Below, one piece after another: positions 1-9,000 of a stretch of DNA of 64,000 bases. The notes under the pieces were generated by a model. The model was not told the DNA's origin. It saw only the letters and a program-made list of their open reading frames with translations, and did no database searches. The position numbers were made by a program, and so were the translations under genes. Numbering within the stretch: the first letter of the stretch is position 1; each line of letters starts with the position of its first letter. Source of the stretch: SSSZ01 sp016790965 (lineage in GTDB: Bacteria; Pseudomonadota; Gammaproteobacteria; Burkholderiales; Rhodocyclaceae); NCBI GenBank assembly GCA_016790965.1, contig JAEUNZ010000012.1:1-64000 (forward strand), read 5' to 3'.

Positions 1-72
1 TTTGACTGGAAGCCCTGCTTCGGCCTCTCGCAGAAAGCCAATGATCTGCTCTTCGCTGAATCGCTTCTTCAT
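1..72 (-). CDS. IS3-family transposase OrfA, N-terminal fragment (runs off the window)
   Basis: Reading leftwards from an ATG at 72-70 gives MKKRFSEEQIIGFLREAEAG and then LPVK, the typical N-terminus of IS3-family OrfA, the helix-turn-helix subunit made before the OrfAB transposase. A purine-rich ribosome site (AGGAGA) lies just upstream, on the strand opposite positions 78-83. The gene continues beyond position 1, so its integrity cannot be judged. The left end of the element probably lies near 115-140, but no clean TG terminus or target duplication could be fixed. Confidence 0.8.
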   Translation of the reverse strand, partial: MKKRFSEEQIIGFLREAEAGLPVK

Positions 73-83
73 GTCCAATCTCC

Positions 84-293
84 TTGATGGTGGGATTGGA
101 CTCTAAAGTCACGTGCTACTCAATTCCGGGGGGACGTCGCCTTTCCGTGAAGGAAGCGATTCCGTTGCCGGCGTATCTCAATGGCGCGGTTGTCCTGGTT
201 GTCCTGATATCCTCTGCCTTGATCGTGCTCGCTCGGTCGCGTCATTCTAAAACCCAGCCATCGAATTCTGTCGGCGCTTCCAGCGGAATCTGA
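84..293 (+). other. Possible truncated membrane-protein reading frame between the IS3 end and the lapA-like gene
   Basis: From about position 144 this frame encodes PLPAYLNGAVVLVVLISSAL and ends SSGI, that is, one hydrophobic segment and a polar tail. It stops 15 bases before the lapA-like start. It may be the surviving 3' end of a gene cut by the IS3 insertion, because the first part overlaps IS sequence. It may equally be chance. No family was recognised. Confidence 0.2.
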
Positions 294-308
294 ACGCAAG
301 GACCCATC

Positions 309-710
309 ATGCAGCTTGCCGTCATTGCTGGCATTTTCATTGCCATCGCCGGAGTCCTGTTCGCGATGCAGAATAATGTTCCGGTCAGTGTGAATTTTCT
401 GATTTGGCGGTTCGAAAGTTCTCTTGCCCTGGTTTTGACGCTTGCCGTGGCATGTGGGGCGATTGTCATTGCTTTGTTGACCACACCAGCGACGCTGCGC
501 AATCAATGGGTCCTGTCCCGCCAGAAGCGGCGCATCGACGAGCTTGAGCGTAAGGATAACGAACTGAGGGGACGAATTGCGGATCTTGAGCGTCAAATGC
601 ATGTCGTCTCGCCATTGCCCGAACAGCCTCCCTATGTCGGGTTGCGACAGATCGTCTCGGATGTCGGCAAAAAGCCGGAAGGCCCTGGCGTTTCCGGCCC
701 GAAAACGTGA
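309..710 (+). CDS. LapA-domain (DUF1049) inner-membrane protein
   Basis: The 133-residue protein has two hydrophobic segments (about residues 3-20 and 38-60). The first contains FAMQNNVPVSVNFLIWRFE, the DUF1049/LapA signature. A charged region predicted to be coiled coil follows (about 70-100, RQKRRIDELERKDNELRGRI). LapA proteins act with LapB/YciM at the inner membrane in regulating lipopolysaccharide synthesis. In related bacteria this gene commonly follows ihfB and precedes lapB. Here both neighbours are missing and it is flanked by insertion-sequence debris, so the original operon has been broken. The ATG at 309 has a weak AAGGA motif 5 bases upstream. The family call is firm; the specific role is inferred. 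Confidence 0.8.
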   Translation: MQLAVIAGIFIAIAGVLFAMQNNVPVSVNFLIWRFESSLALVLTLAVACGAIVIALLTTPATLRNQWVLSRQKRRIDELERKDNELRGRIADLERQMHVVSPLPEQPPYVGLRQIVSDVGKKPEGPGVSGPKT

Positions 711-734
711 AGCCCGATATTGCGCCTCCGGCCG

Positions 735-980
735 GATAAAAATACATCGAATTCGTGCAATCTTGGCCAATCCGCTGATCCATGTCGGGTACCAGATGAA
801 GTTGATTTTCTCCAGTTCATCCCCACGACACCTGCTGCCGATCCGACGATGAGCATTGAACCGCAAGTGCCGGCGCAATAGGCGTGAAATTCCCAGAGAA
901 ATTGATCCAGAGGGCATTGGGTCCGGCTGTACTTGCCCATTGATGCGGTGACCAGAGGAACGTTGTCGGCAGTGCAACTT
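735..980 (-). pseudogene. Decayed C-terminal fragment of an NhaD-type Na+/H+ antiporter
   Basis: Read on the minus strand, about 980 to 800 encodes TADNVPLVTASMGKY, then FLWEFHAYCAGT and GSMLIVGSAAGVVGM, which is close to the conserved end of NhaD sodium/proton antiporters. Near 800 the matching frame shifts, and the neighbouring frame continues with LEKINFIWYPTWISGLA, again NhaD-like. The fragment therefore carries at least one frameshift, lacks the whole N-terminal part and ends against the IS256 remnant. It reads as a gene destroyed by IS insertion and then eroded. The call rests on remembered family motifs; a protein search across both frames would settle it. Confidence 0.6.
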
Positions 981-1023
981 TTTTCTGTAAATTCCCCGGG
1001 GCGATTCCATAGGGATAGTTGTG

Positions 1024-2056
1024 TCAGGCCTGCAAATTGAGGTAGACCTTGCCAGTCATCCAGTTCCCGTTGCACTCGGCGAGCAGTGCGGAAACGCGAC
1101 GCAGACCGGAGGCGGTGTCGGGGAAGATCGAGGCGACGCGGGTGCGGCGCTTGATTTGGCGCTTGATGCGCTCCAGCCCGTTGGTGGTGCGCAGCCGGGT
1201 GCACTGACTGTGAGGCAGGTCGAACACCGTGAAGCCTTCGGGCAAGTTTTCCTCCGCCCATTGGCCGAGTTTGGACGCCTCAGTTTTCCAGGCAGCGGTG
1301 GACTGGCGCAAGAGACGTTTGGCCTTGGCCTTGTCGGGGGAATTGAAGATCGAGCGGATGCGCAAGGCGTAGGGTTTGCGCGTCCAGGCGCGTGAGGTAG
1401 GCCTGGGCGTTCTCTGCAGCAAGTGGAACTGACTGCGCTGCCAGGGCTCGTTGGGCAGGGTTGTCCTGCGGGCGGCCTTGAGGCCGGCGTGGTCGTTGGA
1501 GACGATCAGCTTGAAGCCTTTCAAGCCACGTCGGATCAGCCTGTCGAGAAGGGCGCGCCAATGGACCTCCACCTAGGACAGGGCGACCGAGACGGCGAGC
1601 ACGCAGCGGCGGCTGTCTCTGGTGATGCCGACGGCGACCAGCACAGCGCAATCGACCAATTGCCAGGCCTCGCGCACGCTCTCGCAGCGGGCATCGAGAA
1701 AGAGGTAGGAGGTTTCGTCGAGGGGCCGCTTACGCCAGGCGGCACGCCCGGAATCGAGCTTCTCGCCGGCCCGGCTGACCTGGGTCGAGGAGATCGACAC
1801 CTTCGGCCCCGGCAACATGACCAGGATGTCGCACACCTTGCGGGTCGAGACGCCCTGCACGTACATCTCGGCCAGCGCCATGTTGAGCGCCTGCTCGGTG
1901 CGCGAGCCCTTTTCCAGGGCATAGGGATAGAACCCGCCGCCGCGCACTTGCGGAACGTCGAAGGTCTGTTCGCCGAGGCGGGTCATGACGGCCTTTGGCG
2001 TGAACCCATTCGCATATTCTGGGCGTTCCGGGGTGCGTTCATGCGGTCGGGCGTTA
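1024..2056 (-). pseudogene. IS256 (Mutator)-family transposase, truncated and interrupted
   Basis: The frame encodes typical IS256 motifs: HERTPERPEYANGF, FDVPQVRGGGFYPYALEKGS, ALAEMYVQGVSTRKV, YLFLDARCESVREAW, LIVSNDHAGLKAA and LRTTNGLERIKRQIKRRTR. It is broken in three ways. The N-terminus is missing. A TAG stop at 1575-1573 sits inside the conserved ...VALS-VEVHWRALLDRL stretch, where the family normally has Glu. A short out-of-frame segment around 1370-1430 requires two compensating frameshifts to restore ENAQAYLTRLD. It cannot make functional transposase without readthrough and repair. Confidence 0.85.
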
Positions 2057-2075
2057 AGAAATTGGCGACGCCGGA

Positions 2076-2276
2076 GAGCGTCTTCACAGCTACAAGTACG
2101 AGCGGGTTTATGGCACGTCCTACGAGATGCGAGCGGACGCCGTTGCCGACGCCTTAGATTACAGCGAGCCGTTCTACAGCCGCAGGCGCAGACATTCCGG
2201 CCTAGGCTACGTTTCGCCACAGGACTTCCTGGCGAACTGGATCAAGAGTCAGCATGATCAAGAATCCCCAGCATAA
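2076..2276 (+). pseudogene. IS3-family transposase OrfB, C-terminal remnant
   Basis: In the frame starting GAG at 2076 the sequence reads ERLHSYKYERVYGTSYEMRA, later FYSRRRRHSGLGYVSPQDF, and ends QESPA with TAA at 2274-2276. This is the conserved end of IS3-family OrfB, including the RRRRHSxLGYxSP block after the catalytic Glu region. There is a stop codon upstream in frame (2055-2057) and the catalytic core is absent, so only the last 66 or so codons remain. It may come from the same kind of element as the orfA fragment at position 1, with intervening DNA inserted or rearranged. Confidence 0.8.
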
Positions 2277-2429
2277 TGCTTTCAGGTTGGAAGACGAAAA
2301 CCGAGGGAAGCTCACTCTCCGCCTCACACACAGAAATTCTGACCCCCCTACAGCGGCGAACCCGGGCGACAATTGCCACTGGTTCCTATCGTCGCCCTCA
2401 CTGTCGGGCGCCCCTCTTGGATTTGCCCC

Positions 2430-4628
2430 ATGGAAATCAAAGTCAACTTTCTCGACAAGCTTCGCCAGGAAGCCAAATTCGACGACTTCACGGTCATCGC
2501 CGATCAGCCCATCCGCTACAAGGGTGACGGTTCGGCGCCGGGGCCTTTCGATTACTTTCTCGCCTCGTCTGCCCTGTGCGCGGCCTACTTCGTCAAGCTC
2601 TACTGCGATACGCGCAACATCCCCACCGAGCACATCCGCCTGTCGCAGAACAACATCGTCGATGCGGAAAACCGCTACAAGCAGACGCTCAAGATTCAGG
2701 TCGAGCTGCCGCCGGACATTTCAGCCAAGGACCGACTGGGCATATTGCGCTCGATCGACCGGTGTACCGTCAAGAAGGTCGTCCAGACCGGCCCCGAGTT
2801 CATCATCGAGGAAGTCGAAAACCTGGACGCCGACGCCCAGGCCCTGTTGACGCTGAATCCCGATTCGGCCGCGCAGACCGCTATCGCCGGCAAGGACCTG
2901 CCCCTGGAGCAGACCATCGCCAACATGTCCGGTTTTCTGGCCGGCCTGGGCATCAAGATCGAGATCGCCTCCTGGCGCAACCTGGTGCCGAACGTCTGGT
3001 CCCTGCATATCCGCGATGCTCATTCTCCGATGTGTTTCACCAACGGCAAGGGCGCCAGCAAGGAAAGCGCGCTGGCCTCGGCCCTGGGCGAGTACATCGA
3101 GCGCCTGAGCTGCAACCACTTCTATAACGATCAGTTCTGGGGCGAGGACATCGCCAACGCGGACTTCGTGCATTACCCCAACGAGCGCTGGTTCAAGCCC
3201 GGCCGCAGGGATGCGCTGCCCGCCGGGTTGCTCGACGATCACTGCCGGGCCATTTACGATCCGGACGGCGAACTGCGCGCCTCGCATCTCTACGACACCA
3301 ACTCCGGCAGGACCGAACGCGGTATCTGTGCGCTACCCTACGTTCGCTGGTCGGACGGAGAGACGGTGTATTTCCCCACCAACCTGATCGACAACCTTTT
3401 CCTCAGCAACGGCATGAGCGCCGGCAATACGCTGCCCGAAGCACAGGTCCAGTGCCTTTCGGAGATCTTCGAGCGGGCGGTCAAGCGCGAGATCATCGAG
3501 GGCGAGATCGCCCTGCCCGACGTGCCGGCGGCGGTGCTGGCCAAGTACCCGGGCATCGTGGCCGGCATCGAGGAACTGGAGAAACAGGGCTTCCCGGTGC
3601 TGGTCAAGGACGCCTCCCTGGGCGGCCGCTTCCCGGTGATGTGCGTGACCCTGATGAACCCGCGAACCGGCGGCGTGTTCGCCTCCTTCGGCGCTCACCC
3701 CAGTCTGCAAGTGGCGCTGGAGCGCAGTCTGACCGAGTTGCTGCAGGGGCGCAGCTTCGAGGGCCTGAACGATCTTCCCCAGCCGAGCTTCGAGAGTCAG
3801 GCCGTCACCGAGCCGAACAACTTCGTCGAACACTTCATCGATTCCAGCGGCGTCGTGTCCTGGCGTTTCTTCAGCGCCAAGGCCGATTACGACTTCGTCG
3901 AATGGGATTTTTCGGGCGACGGCGAAAGCTCCAATGCCGACGAGGCTGCCACCCTCTTCGACATTCTCGCAAGCCTGGGCAAGGAGGTTTACATGGCGGT
4001 GTATGACCAGCTCGGCGCAATTGCCTGCCGTATCCTGGTGCCGGGCTATTCGGAAATCTATCCGGTGGACGACCTGATCTGGGACAACACCAACAAGGCG
4101 CTGGCCTTCCGCGCCGACATCCTGAACCTGCACCGCCTCGACGATGACGCCCTGGAAGCGCTGCTGGAGCGACTCGAAGACAGCGAACTCGACGACTACA
4201 CGGACATCATCACCCTTATCGGCGTCGAATTCGACGAGAACACCGTCTGGGGCCAGTTGACCATTCTGGAGTTGAGGCTGCTCATCAACCTCGCCTTGCA
4301 GAATTTCGCCGCGGCCAAGGAGCTGGTGGAGGCCTATCTGCAATACAACGAGAACACCGTCGAGCGGGGCCTCTTCTACCAGGCCCTGAACGCGGCGCTC
4401 GCGGTGCGGCTGGACGACCGGATGGCCATGGCCGATTACGAAGCCAACTTCCGCCGTCTGTTCGGCAACCCGCGCATGGATGCGGTGCTGGGTTCGCTGG
4501 ACGGCAGCGTGCGCTTCCACGGCCTGACCCCCACCAGCATGAAGCTGGAAGGCCTGGAGCGGCACCAGCGTTTGATCGACAGCTACCGCAAACTGCACCG
4601 GGCCCGGACGCGGCAGGCTGCAGGGTAG
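2430..4628 (+). CDS. ycaO: OsmC-like/YcaO fusion protein
   Basis: The 732-residue product joins an OsmC-like N-terminal domain (about 1-140, with FDYFLASSALCAAYFVKLYC, including the OsmC-type cysteine) to a YcaO ATP-binding domain (about 170-560; KGASKESALASALGEYIERL, LSEIFERAVKREIIEGEIAL) and a helical TPR-like C-terminus. YcaO enzymes use ATP to activate amide backbones. The stand-alone E. coli YcaO has been linked to beta-methylthiolation of ribosomal protein S12 by RimO, but its reaction is unsettled. No precursor peptide, dehydrogenase or other azoline-cluster gene is nearby, so a housekeeping role is more likely than natural-product synthesis. The start was placed at the ATG at 2430 because the upstream 19 codons lie in IS-derived sequence. 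Confidence 0.85.
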   Translation: MEIKVNFLDKLRQEAKFDDFTVIADQPIRYKGDGSAPGPFDYFLASSALCAAYFVKLYCDTRNIPTEHIRLSQNNIVDAENRYKQTLKIQVELPPDISAKDRLGILRSIDRCTVKKVVQTGPEFIIEEVENLDADAQALLTLNPDSAAQTAIAGKDLPLEQTIANMSGFLAGLGIKIEIASWRNLVPNVWSLHIRDAHSPMCFTNGKGASKESALASALGEYIERLSCNHFYNDQFWGEDIANADFVHYPNERWFKPGRRDALPAGLLDDHCRAIYDPDGELRASHLYDTNSGRTERGICALPYVRWSDGETVYFPTNLIDNLFLSNGMSAGNTLPEAQVQCLSEIFERAVKREIIEGEIALPDVPAAVLAKYPGIVAGIEELEKQGFPVLVKDASLGGRFPVMCVTLMNPRTGGVFASFGAHPSLQVALERSLTELLQGRSFEGLNDLPQPSFESQAVTEPNNFVEHFIDSSGVVSWRFFSAKADYDFVEWDFSGDGESSNADEAATLFDILASLGKEVYMAVYDQLGAIACRILVPGYSEIYPVDDLIWDNTNKALAFRADILNLHRLDDDALEALLERLEDSELDDYTDIITLIGVEFDENTVWGQLTILELRLLINLALQNFAAAKELVEAYLQYNENTVERGLFYQALNAALAVRLDDRMAMADYEANFRRLFGNPRMDAVLGSLDGSVRFHGLTPTSMKLEGLERHQRLIDSYRKLHRARTRQAAG

Positions 4629-4674
4629 GCTCGGCGAGCCGGGCCCGGGGGGCGGTTCGGGGTTCCGGGGACAT

Positions 4675-4778
4675 ATACCGGTTCGCGTTCAAATCGAGAC
4701 GCGAAGACGAGCCGAAGACAGTGCTGCAGCACGGCAAGGCGAAGTCGACAAAGGATTGGTTTGAGCGCGAACCGGTAT
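4675..4778. repeat. Foldback intergenic element with 13-bp perfect arms
   Basis: ATACCGGTTCGCG at 4675-4687 is repeated exactly as its reverse complement at 4766-4778. Pairing extends inward with two mismatches (TTCAAATC against GGTTTGAG). A smaller palindrome, GTGCTGCAGCAC, lies inside. The element separates two convergent transcription units, and its right arm overlaps the stop codon of the small minus-strand gene. It could be a bidirectional terminator or a miniature mobile element. Confidence 0.6.
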
Positions 4779-4915
4779 CAGGCGTCAGGCTTGCGCCAAT
4801 CCCGCAGGGTTTCCTTCTTGGGGACTTTGATTTCCTCCCGGTCCTTCAGGAGGGGCAGGGCCGCGCCGGCGATGAAGACGACGCAGAGGCCCAGGATGAG
4901 CCATAGATCGTTCAT
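4778..4915 (-). CDS. 45-residue single-pass membrane protein, third gene of the hybrid kinase/HD-GYP operon
   Basis: Starting at the ATG at 4915 and stopping at TGA 4780-4778, this frame encodes MNDLWLILGLCVVFIAGAAL followed by a charged tail, with KDREEIKVPKKETLRDWRK as its core. That gives one hydrophobic helix (about residues 4-22) and a basic cytoplasmic end. It is too short for a 60-residue cutoff. It starts 10 bases after the HD-GYP stop codon, so it is probably translated from the same mRNA. No family is recognised. The hydrophobic-then-charged layout and the position argue that it is real; a role as an anchor or modulator of the signalling proteins is only a guess. Confidence 0.55.
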   Translation of the reverse strand: MNDLWLILGLCVVFIAGAALPLLKDREEIKVPKKETLRDWRKPDA

Positions 4916-4924
4916 TGCCGGGGA

Positions 4925-6001
4925 CTACTTCATGACGCCGATGAGTTCAAGGTCGGTGAGGACGCCCTTGTCGTCGGCGTAGATGTCCATGACGCGGCGG
5001 ATTTCCGGGAAAGCCTTGCGGAAGGCGGCCATGAGGGCGGGGTCGAACTGGCGGCCGTCCTCTTCCTCCATGATGCGCATGGCCTGTTCGATGGGGTAGG
5101 CGGGCTTGTAGGAGCGGACCGAAATAAGGGCGTCGAAGACATCGGCAATGGCGACGATGCGGCCTTCCAGCGGGATGGCTTCGCCCTTGAGGCGCTGCGG
5201 GTAGCCGTTGCCGTCCCAGCGCTCGTGGTGGGTGAGGGCGATGGTGCGGGCAGTGGCCAGGAGGTCGCTGTCGTGCTTGCCGATGATTTCGGCCCCCATC
5301 AGGGGATGTTGCTGCATGACCTTCCACTCGCCCGCATCCAGCTTGCCCGGCTTGAGCAGGATGGAATCGGGGATGCCGATCTTGCCCACGTCGTGCATGG
5401 GGGCGGTGTGGAAAATGGTGCTGGTGGCTTCCGGACCCAGGCCGTAGGCTTCGGCGATGAGGCGGGCGTAGTGGGCCATGCGTACCACATGGTTGCCGGT
5501 CTCGTTGTCCTTGAATTCGGCGGCGCGCCCCAGGCGGCGGATGATCTGCTGCCGGGTGGTGATCAGTTCGTCGGTGCGCTGGCGGACCATGCGTTCCAGT
5601 TCCCGTGTCTGGTCGTAGAGGGCCAGATGGGTGCGCACCCGGGCCCGCACGATGGGGGGGCTGATGGGCTTGGTGATGTAGTCCACGGCGCCGATGGAGA
5701 GGCCGAGCTGTTCGTCCTCGACCGTGCTCATGGCGGTCACGAAGATGACGGGAATGCCGCGGCGGTCCGGGTTGGCCTTGAGGCGGCGGCAGATCTCGTG
5801 GCCCGACAGGTCGGGCATCATGATGTCGAGCAGAATGAGGTCGGGAGGGTCGTCGGAATAGACGATCTTGAGCGCCTTTTCACCGTTGTTGGCCACCTTG
5901 ATGCGGTACTCGTCGGCCAGGATTTCACTCAGAACGTCGATGTTTTCCGGAGTGTCGTCCACCACCAGCACGGTTTGCTTGTTCATCAGGCTGCTCTTCA
6001 T
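4925..6001 (-). CDS. Response regulator with HD-GYP cyclic-di-GMP phosphodiesterase domain
   Basis: The 358-residue protein begins with a receiver domain (about 8-125; acidic pocket VVDD, phospho-acceptor D59 in LLDIMMP, K in YITKP). A linker helix (about 130-155) and an HD-GYP domain (about 160-340) follow. Catalytic motifs are intact: HD at 203-204 in MHDVGKIGIPD, HHE at 258-260, and GNGYP at 264-268. Such proteins hydrolyse cyclic di-GMP when the receiver is phosphorylated. It overlaps the upstream hybrid kinase by 4 bases (ATGA), so the kinase is the likely phosphodonor. MNKQTV six codons in is an alternative start. Confidence 0.9.
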   Translation of the reverse strand: MKSSLMNKQTVLVVDDTPENIDVLSEILADEYRIKVANNGEKALKIVYSDDPPDLILLDIMMPDLSGHEICRRLKANPDRRGIPVIFVTAMSTVEDEQLGLSIGAVDYITKPISPPIVRARVRTHLALYDQTRELERMVRQRTDELITTRQQIIRRLGRAAEFKDNETGNHVVRMAHYARLIAEAYGLGPEATSTIFHTAPMHDVGKIGIPDSILLKPGKLDAGEWKVMQQHPLMGAEIIGKHDSDLLATARTIALTHHERWDGNGYPQRLKGEAIPLEGRIVAIADVFDALISVRSYKPAYPIEQAMRIMEEEDGRQFDPALMAAFRKAFPEIRRVMDIYADDKGVLTDLELIGVMK

Positions 6002-9000
6002 ACCGGCTCCCCTCGGTGGCTCCCTGGCCCAAACTGCTGCAGCATGTTATTGGCTTGGTCGAAATCATAGCGCGTAATGGCCTGGTGCAGCGCGTCCGCG
6101 AGCTTGTCGCCGCCGACTTCCCGCAGGGCGGGGAGGATTTCCTCGAAGAGGCGCAGGGCTTCGGCGTCGTCGTCGGCCAGCAACTGCCTGAGGCGGGCGA
6201 TGGCGGTGGGGTCGAGGATAGGCGCCGGCTTGCCGTTCCCAGGCGCCGGGTCCGGTTGGCCATGAAGCAATTGCGGCAGGGCGGCGAGGGCGCGCTCCAG
6301 TTGCTCCTGCAGGGGGCTCAGGGCGGCTTGCGCTGCCGCGTCCTCCGGCGCCCCGGCGCTCAGCCATGCGCCGGCCGCGGCTTCCAGGGCGTGGGCGCCG
6401 ATATTGCCGGCCAGACCCTTGAGGGTATGGATGCAGCGGTGGGCGGCCGGGATATCCCGGCGGGCCAGGGCCGTGCGCGCCTCGTCCAGGCAGCCGGGCT
6501 GTTGTTCGGCGAAGCGTTCCAACAGATGCCGGTAGAGGCGGGCGTTGCCGCCCAGGCGGGAGAGGGCGGTGGCGGCGTCTATGGCCTGCTCCGGCGAGTT
6601 GCCGGCGCGGGGAGGAGGGGAGATCTGCGTGCCGGCCTCGGCCGCAGCAGGCCCACGGCCCGTCCAGTGGGCCAGTTTGCGGTAAAGGTCGGCCACATCC
6701 ACCGGCTTGGCGATGTAGTCGTTCATGCCACAGGCGAGGCAGCGCTCCCGGTCGCTGGCCAGGGCGCCGGCGGTCATGGCCAGGATGGGCAGGGAGCCGA
6801 AGCGGGGTTCAGAGCGCAACAGGCGGGTGGCCTCGAAGCCGTCCATCACCGGCATGTGGCAGTCCATGAGCACCGCGTCGAAGCGGGCGCCGCTGCGCAG
6901 GCGCTCGACGGCGGCGACCCCGTTTTCCGCCGACTCGACCCGCACCCCCGCCTGGGCGAGGATTTCTTCCGCCAGTTCGCGATTGACTTCGTGGTCCTCG
7001 ACCAGGAGCACGGTCAGGCCATCGAGGTCCACCTCGCGGGGCAAGGTCCGCCCGGGGCCGATGACGGCGGGGGAACGGCCCTCGGCGTGCAGGGCCAGGG
7101 CGATGCCGTCCCACAGGGCGGAGGCCGTGACCGGTTTGGGCAACACGGCGCCCACATCCAGGTCGCGCACGGCTTCGGCCAGCTCGTCCCGGTCGTAGGC
7201 GGTGGTCATGACGATGGCCGGCGTGGCGGCCGCAGCCCCGGCCGCACGCAGGCGGCGTACGGTTTCGACGCCGTCCAGGCCGGGCATCTGCCAGTCGGAG
7301 AGGAGGAGCCCGTAAGGGGTACCGGCTTCCGCCGCCCGGGCGAGTTCGTCCAGGGCCTCGGGGCCGGAGGCGACGGCCCGGGCGTTGAGCCCCAGGCCGG
7401 AGAGCATGTGCAGGAAGACCTCCCGGGCGGCGCTGTTGTCGTCCACGACCAGGACCGACAGGTCCGCCGGGGCGTCCATTTCCCGGGCTGCGATGGCCTC
7501 GGCGCTCTGAGGCATCGCGAAGCGGGCGTCGAAGTGGAAGCGGCTGCCCAGGCCGGGGGCGCTCTCGACGCCGATTTCGCCGTCCATCAGCGTCACGATG
7601 CGCTTGCAGATGGAGAGGCCCAGGCCGGTGCCGCCGTAGCGCCGGGTGGTGGAGGTATCGGCCTGGGAGAAGGCGGTGAACAGGCGCCCGATTTCCTCCT
7701 GCCCGAGGCCTACCCCGGTGTCGCTGACCGAGAAGTCCAGGCGGAAGCCGTTCGCATCGCGGGCGGCGAGGCCCACCCTCACCGTGATTTCACCCCGCTG
7801 GGTGAACTTGAGGGCATTGCCCACCAGATTGACCAGCACCTGGCCCAGGCGCAGCGAATCGCCGCGCAGGCGGCGGGGAACGTCGGGAGCCACGTCGAAC
7901 AGGAGTTCCAGGCCCTTGTCGCGGGCTTTCAGCACCGAGAGGTCGGCGATGCGTCCCAGCACTTCCTCCAGGTCGAAGTCGGCCTGCTCCAGGCGCATCA
8001 TGCCGGCCTCGATCTTGGAGAAGTCGAGGATGTCGTTGATGATCCCCAGCAGTCCCTTGGCGGCGGCGTCCACCTTGTCCAGGTAATTGCGCTGGCGGGG
8101 GGTGAGGCTGGTCTGCTGGGCCAGATGGGTCATGCCCACGATGGCGTTCATGGGGGTACGGATTTCGTGGCTCATATTGGCCAGGAAATCCGCCTTGGGA
8201 GCCGCGGCGGCCTCGGCTTCGGCCCGGGCGGCGCGCGCTTCCCGTTCCGCGTTCTTGAGTTCGGTGATATCGACGATGAGTCCGATGAGTCCCCCGGGGG
8301 AGCCGTCGGGATTGCGGAAGCCGGTGACCGAGTACAGGGTGTCGTGGGGCCGGCCATCGGCCAGGACCATGGTGACTTCCCGCGCCGCCCGGCCGCAGGA
8401 GGCGATGATGGCCTCGTCCTCGGCCTGGTACGCGATGCGGTCGGACTCCGGCAGGTAGTCGAGATCGAGGACGCGGCGCCCCACGAAGCGGTGCCGGTCC
8501 ACGCCGAAGGCCTCCTCGTAGGCCGTATTGCAGCCCAGGAAGCGGGTATGGGCGCCCTTGTAGAAGATGGGATTGGGAATGGTGTCGAGCAGGGCCTGCA
8601 CCAGGGCGAACTGGCGGGCCAGTTCCTCCTCGACGATGCGTCGGTCGGTGACGTCGAGGATGGTCGCCAGGAGCGAGCTCACGCCGCCACGGTCGTCCCG
8701 GATGGTGGTGAGCTGGATGTCGGCCCACAGGGAATGGCCTTCCTTGTGGAGAAAGCGGGCTTCGGTGCGGAAGCGCTGCGCACCGCCTTCGGCCAGTTCG
8801 CGGTAGGCGGCCAGGACACGCTCCCTTTCCTCCGGGGCCAGCAGGTCGAGCCCCGTGCCGGCGAGCAGTTCTTCGGTGGAGTAGCCGCTGAACTCGGCAA
8901 AGGCGCGGTTGACGCGCTGACGATGCAGGTCGGGGCTGAGGTTGGAAATGCCGATGGCGGCATTGTCGAAAATGGCGCGGAAGAAGGTCTCGCTTTCCAG

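Larger units (their letters stand above)
1021..2276. mobile_element. Nested remnants of IS256- and IS3-family insertion sequences
   Basis: An IS256-type transposase on the minus strand (1024 to about 2056) lies against the 3' end of an IS3-type orfB on the plus strand (about 2076 to 2276). The first about 70 codons of the IS256 transposase are missing at exactly the point where the IS3 fragment begins, so one element has truncated the other. Both carry inactivating changes. No intact terminal repeats were recognised. Confidence 0.75.
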
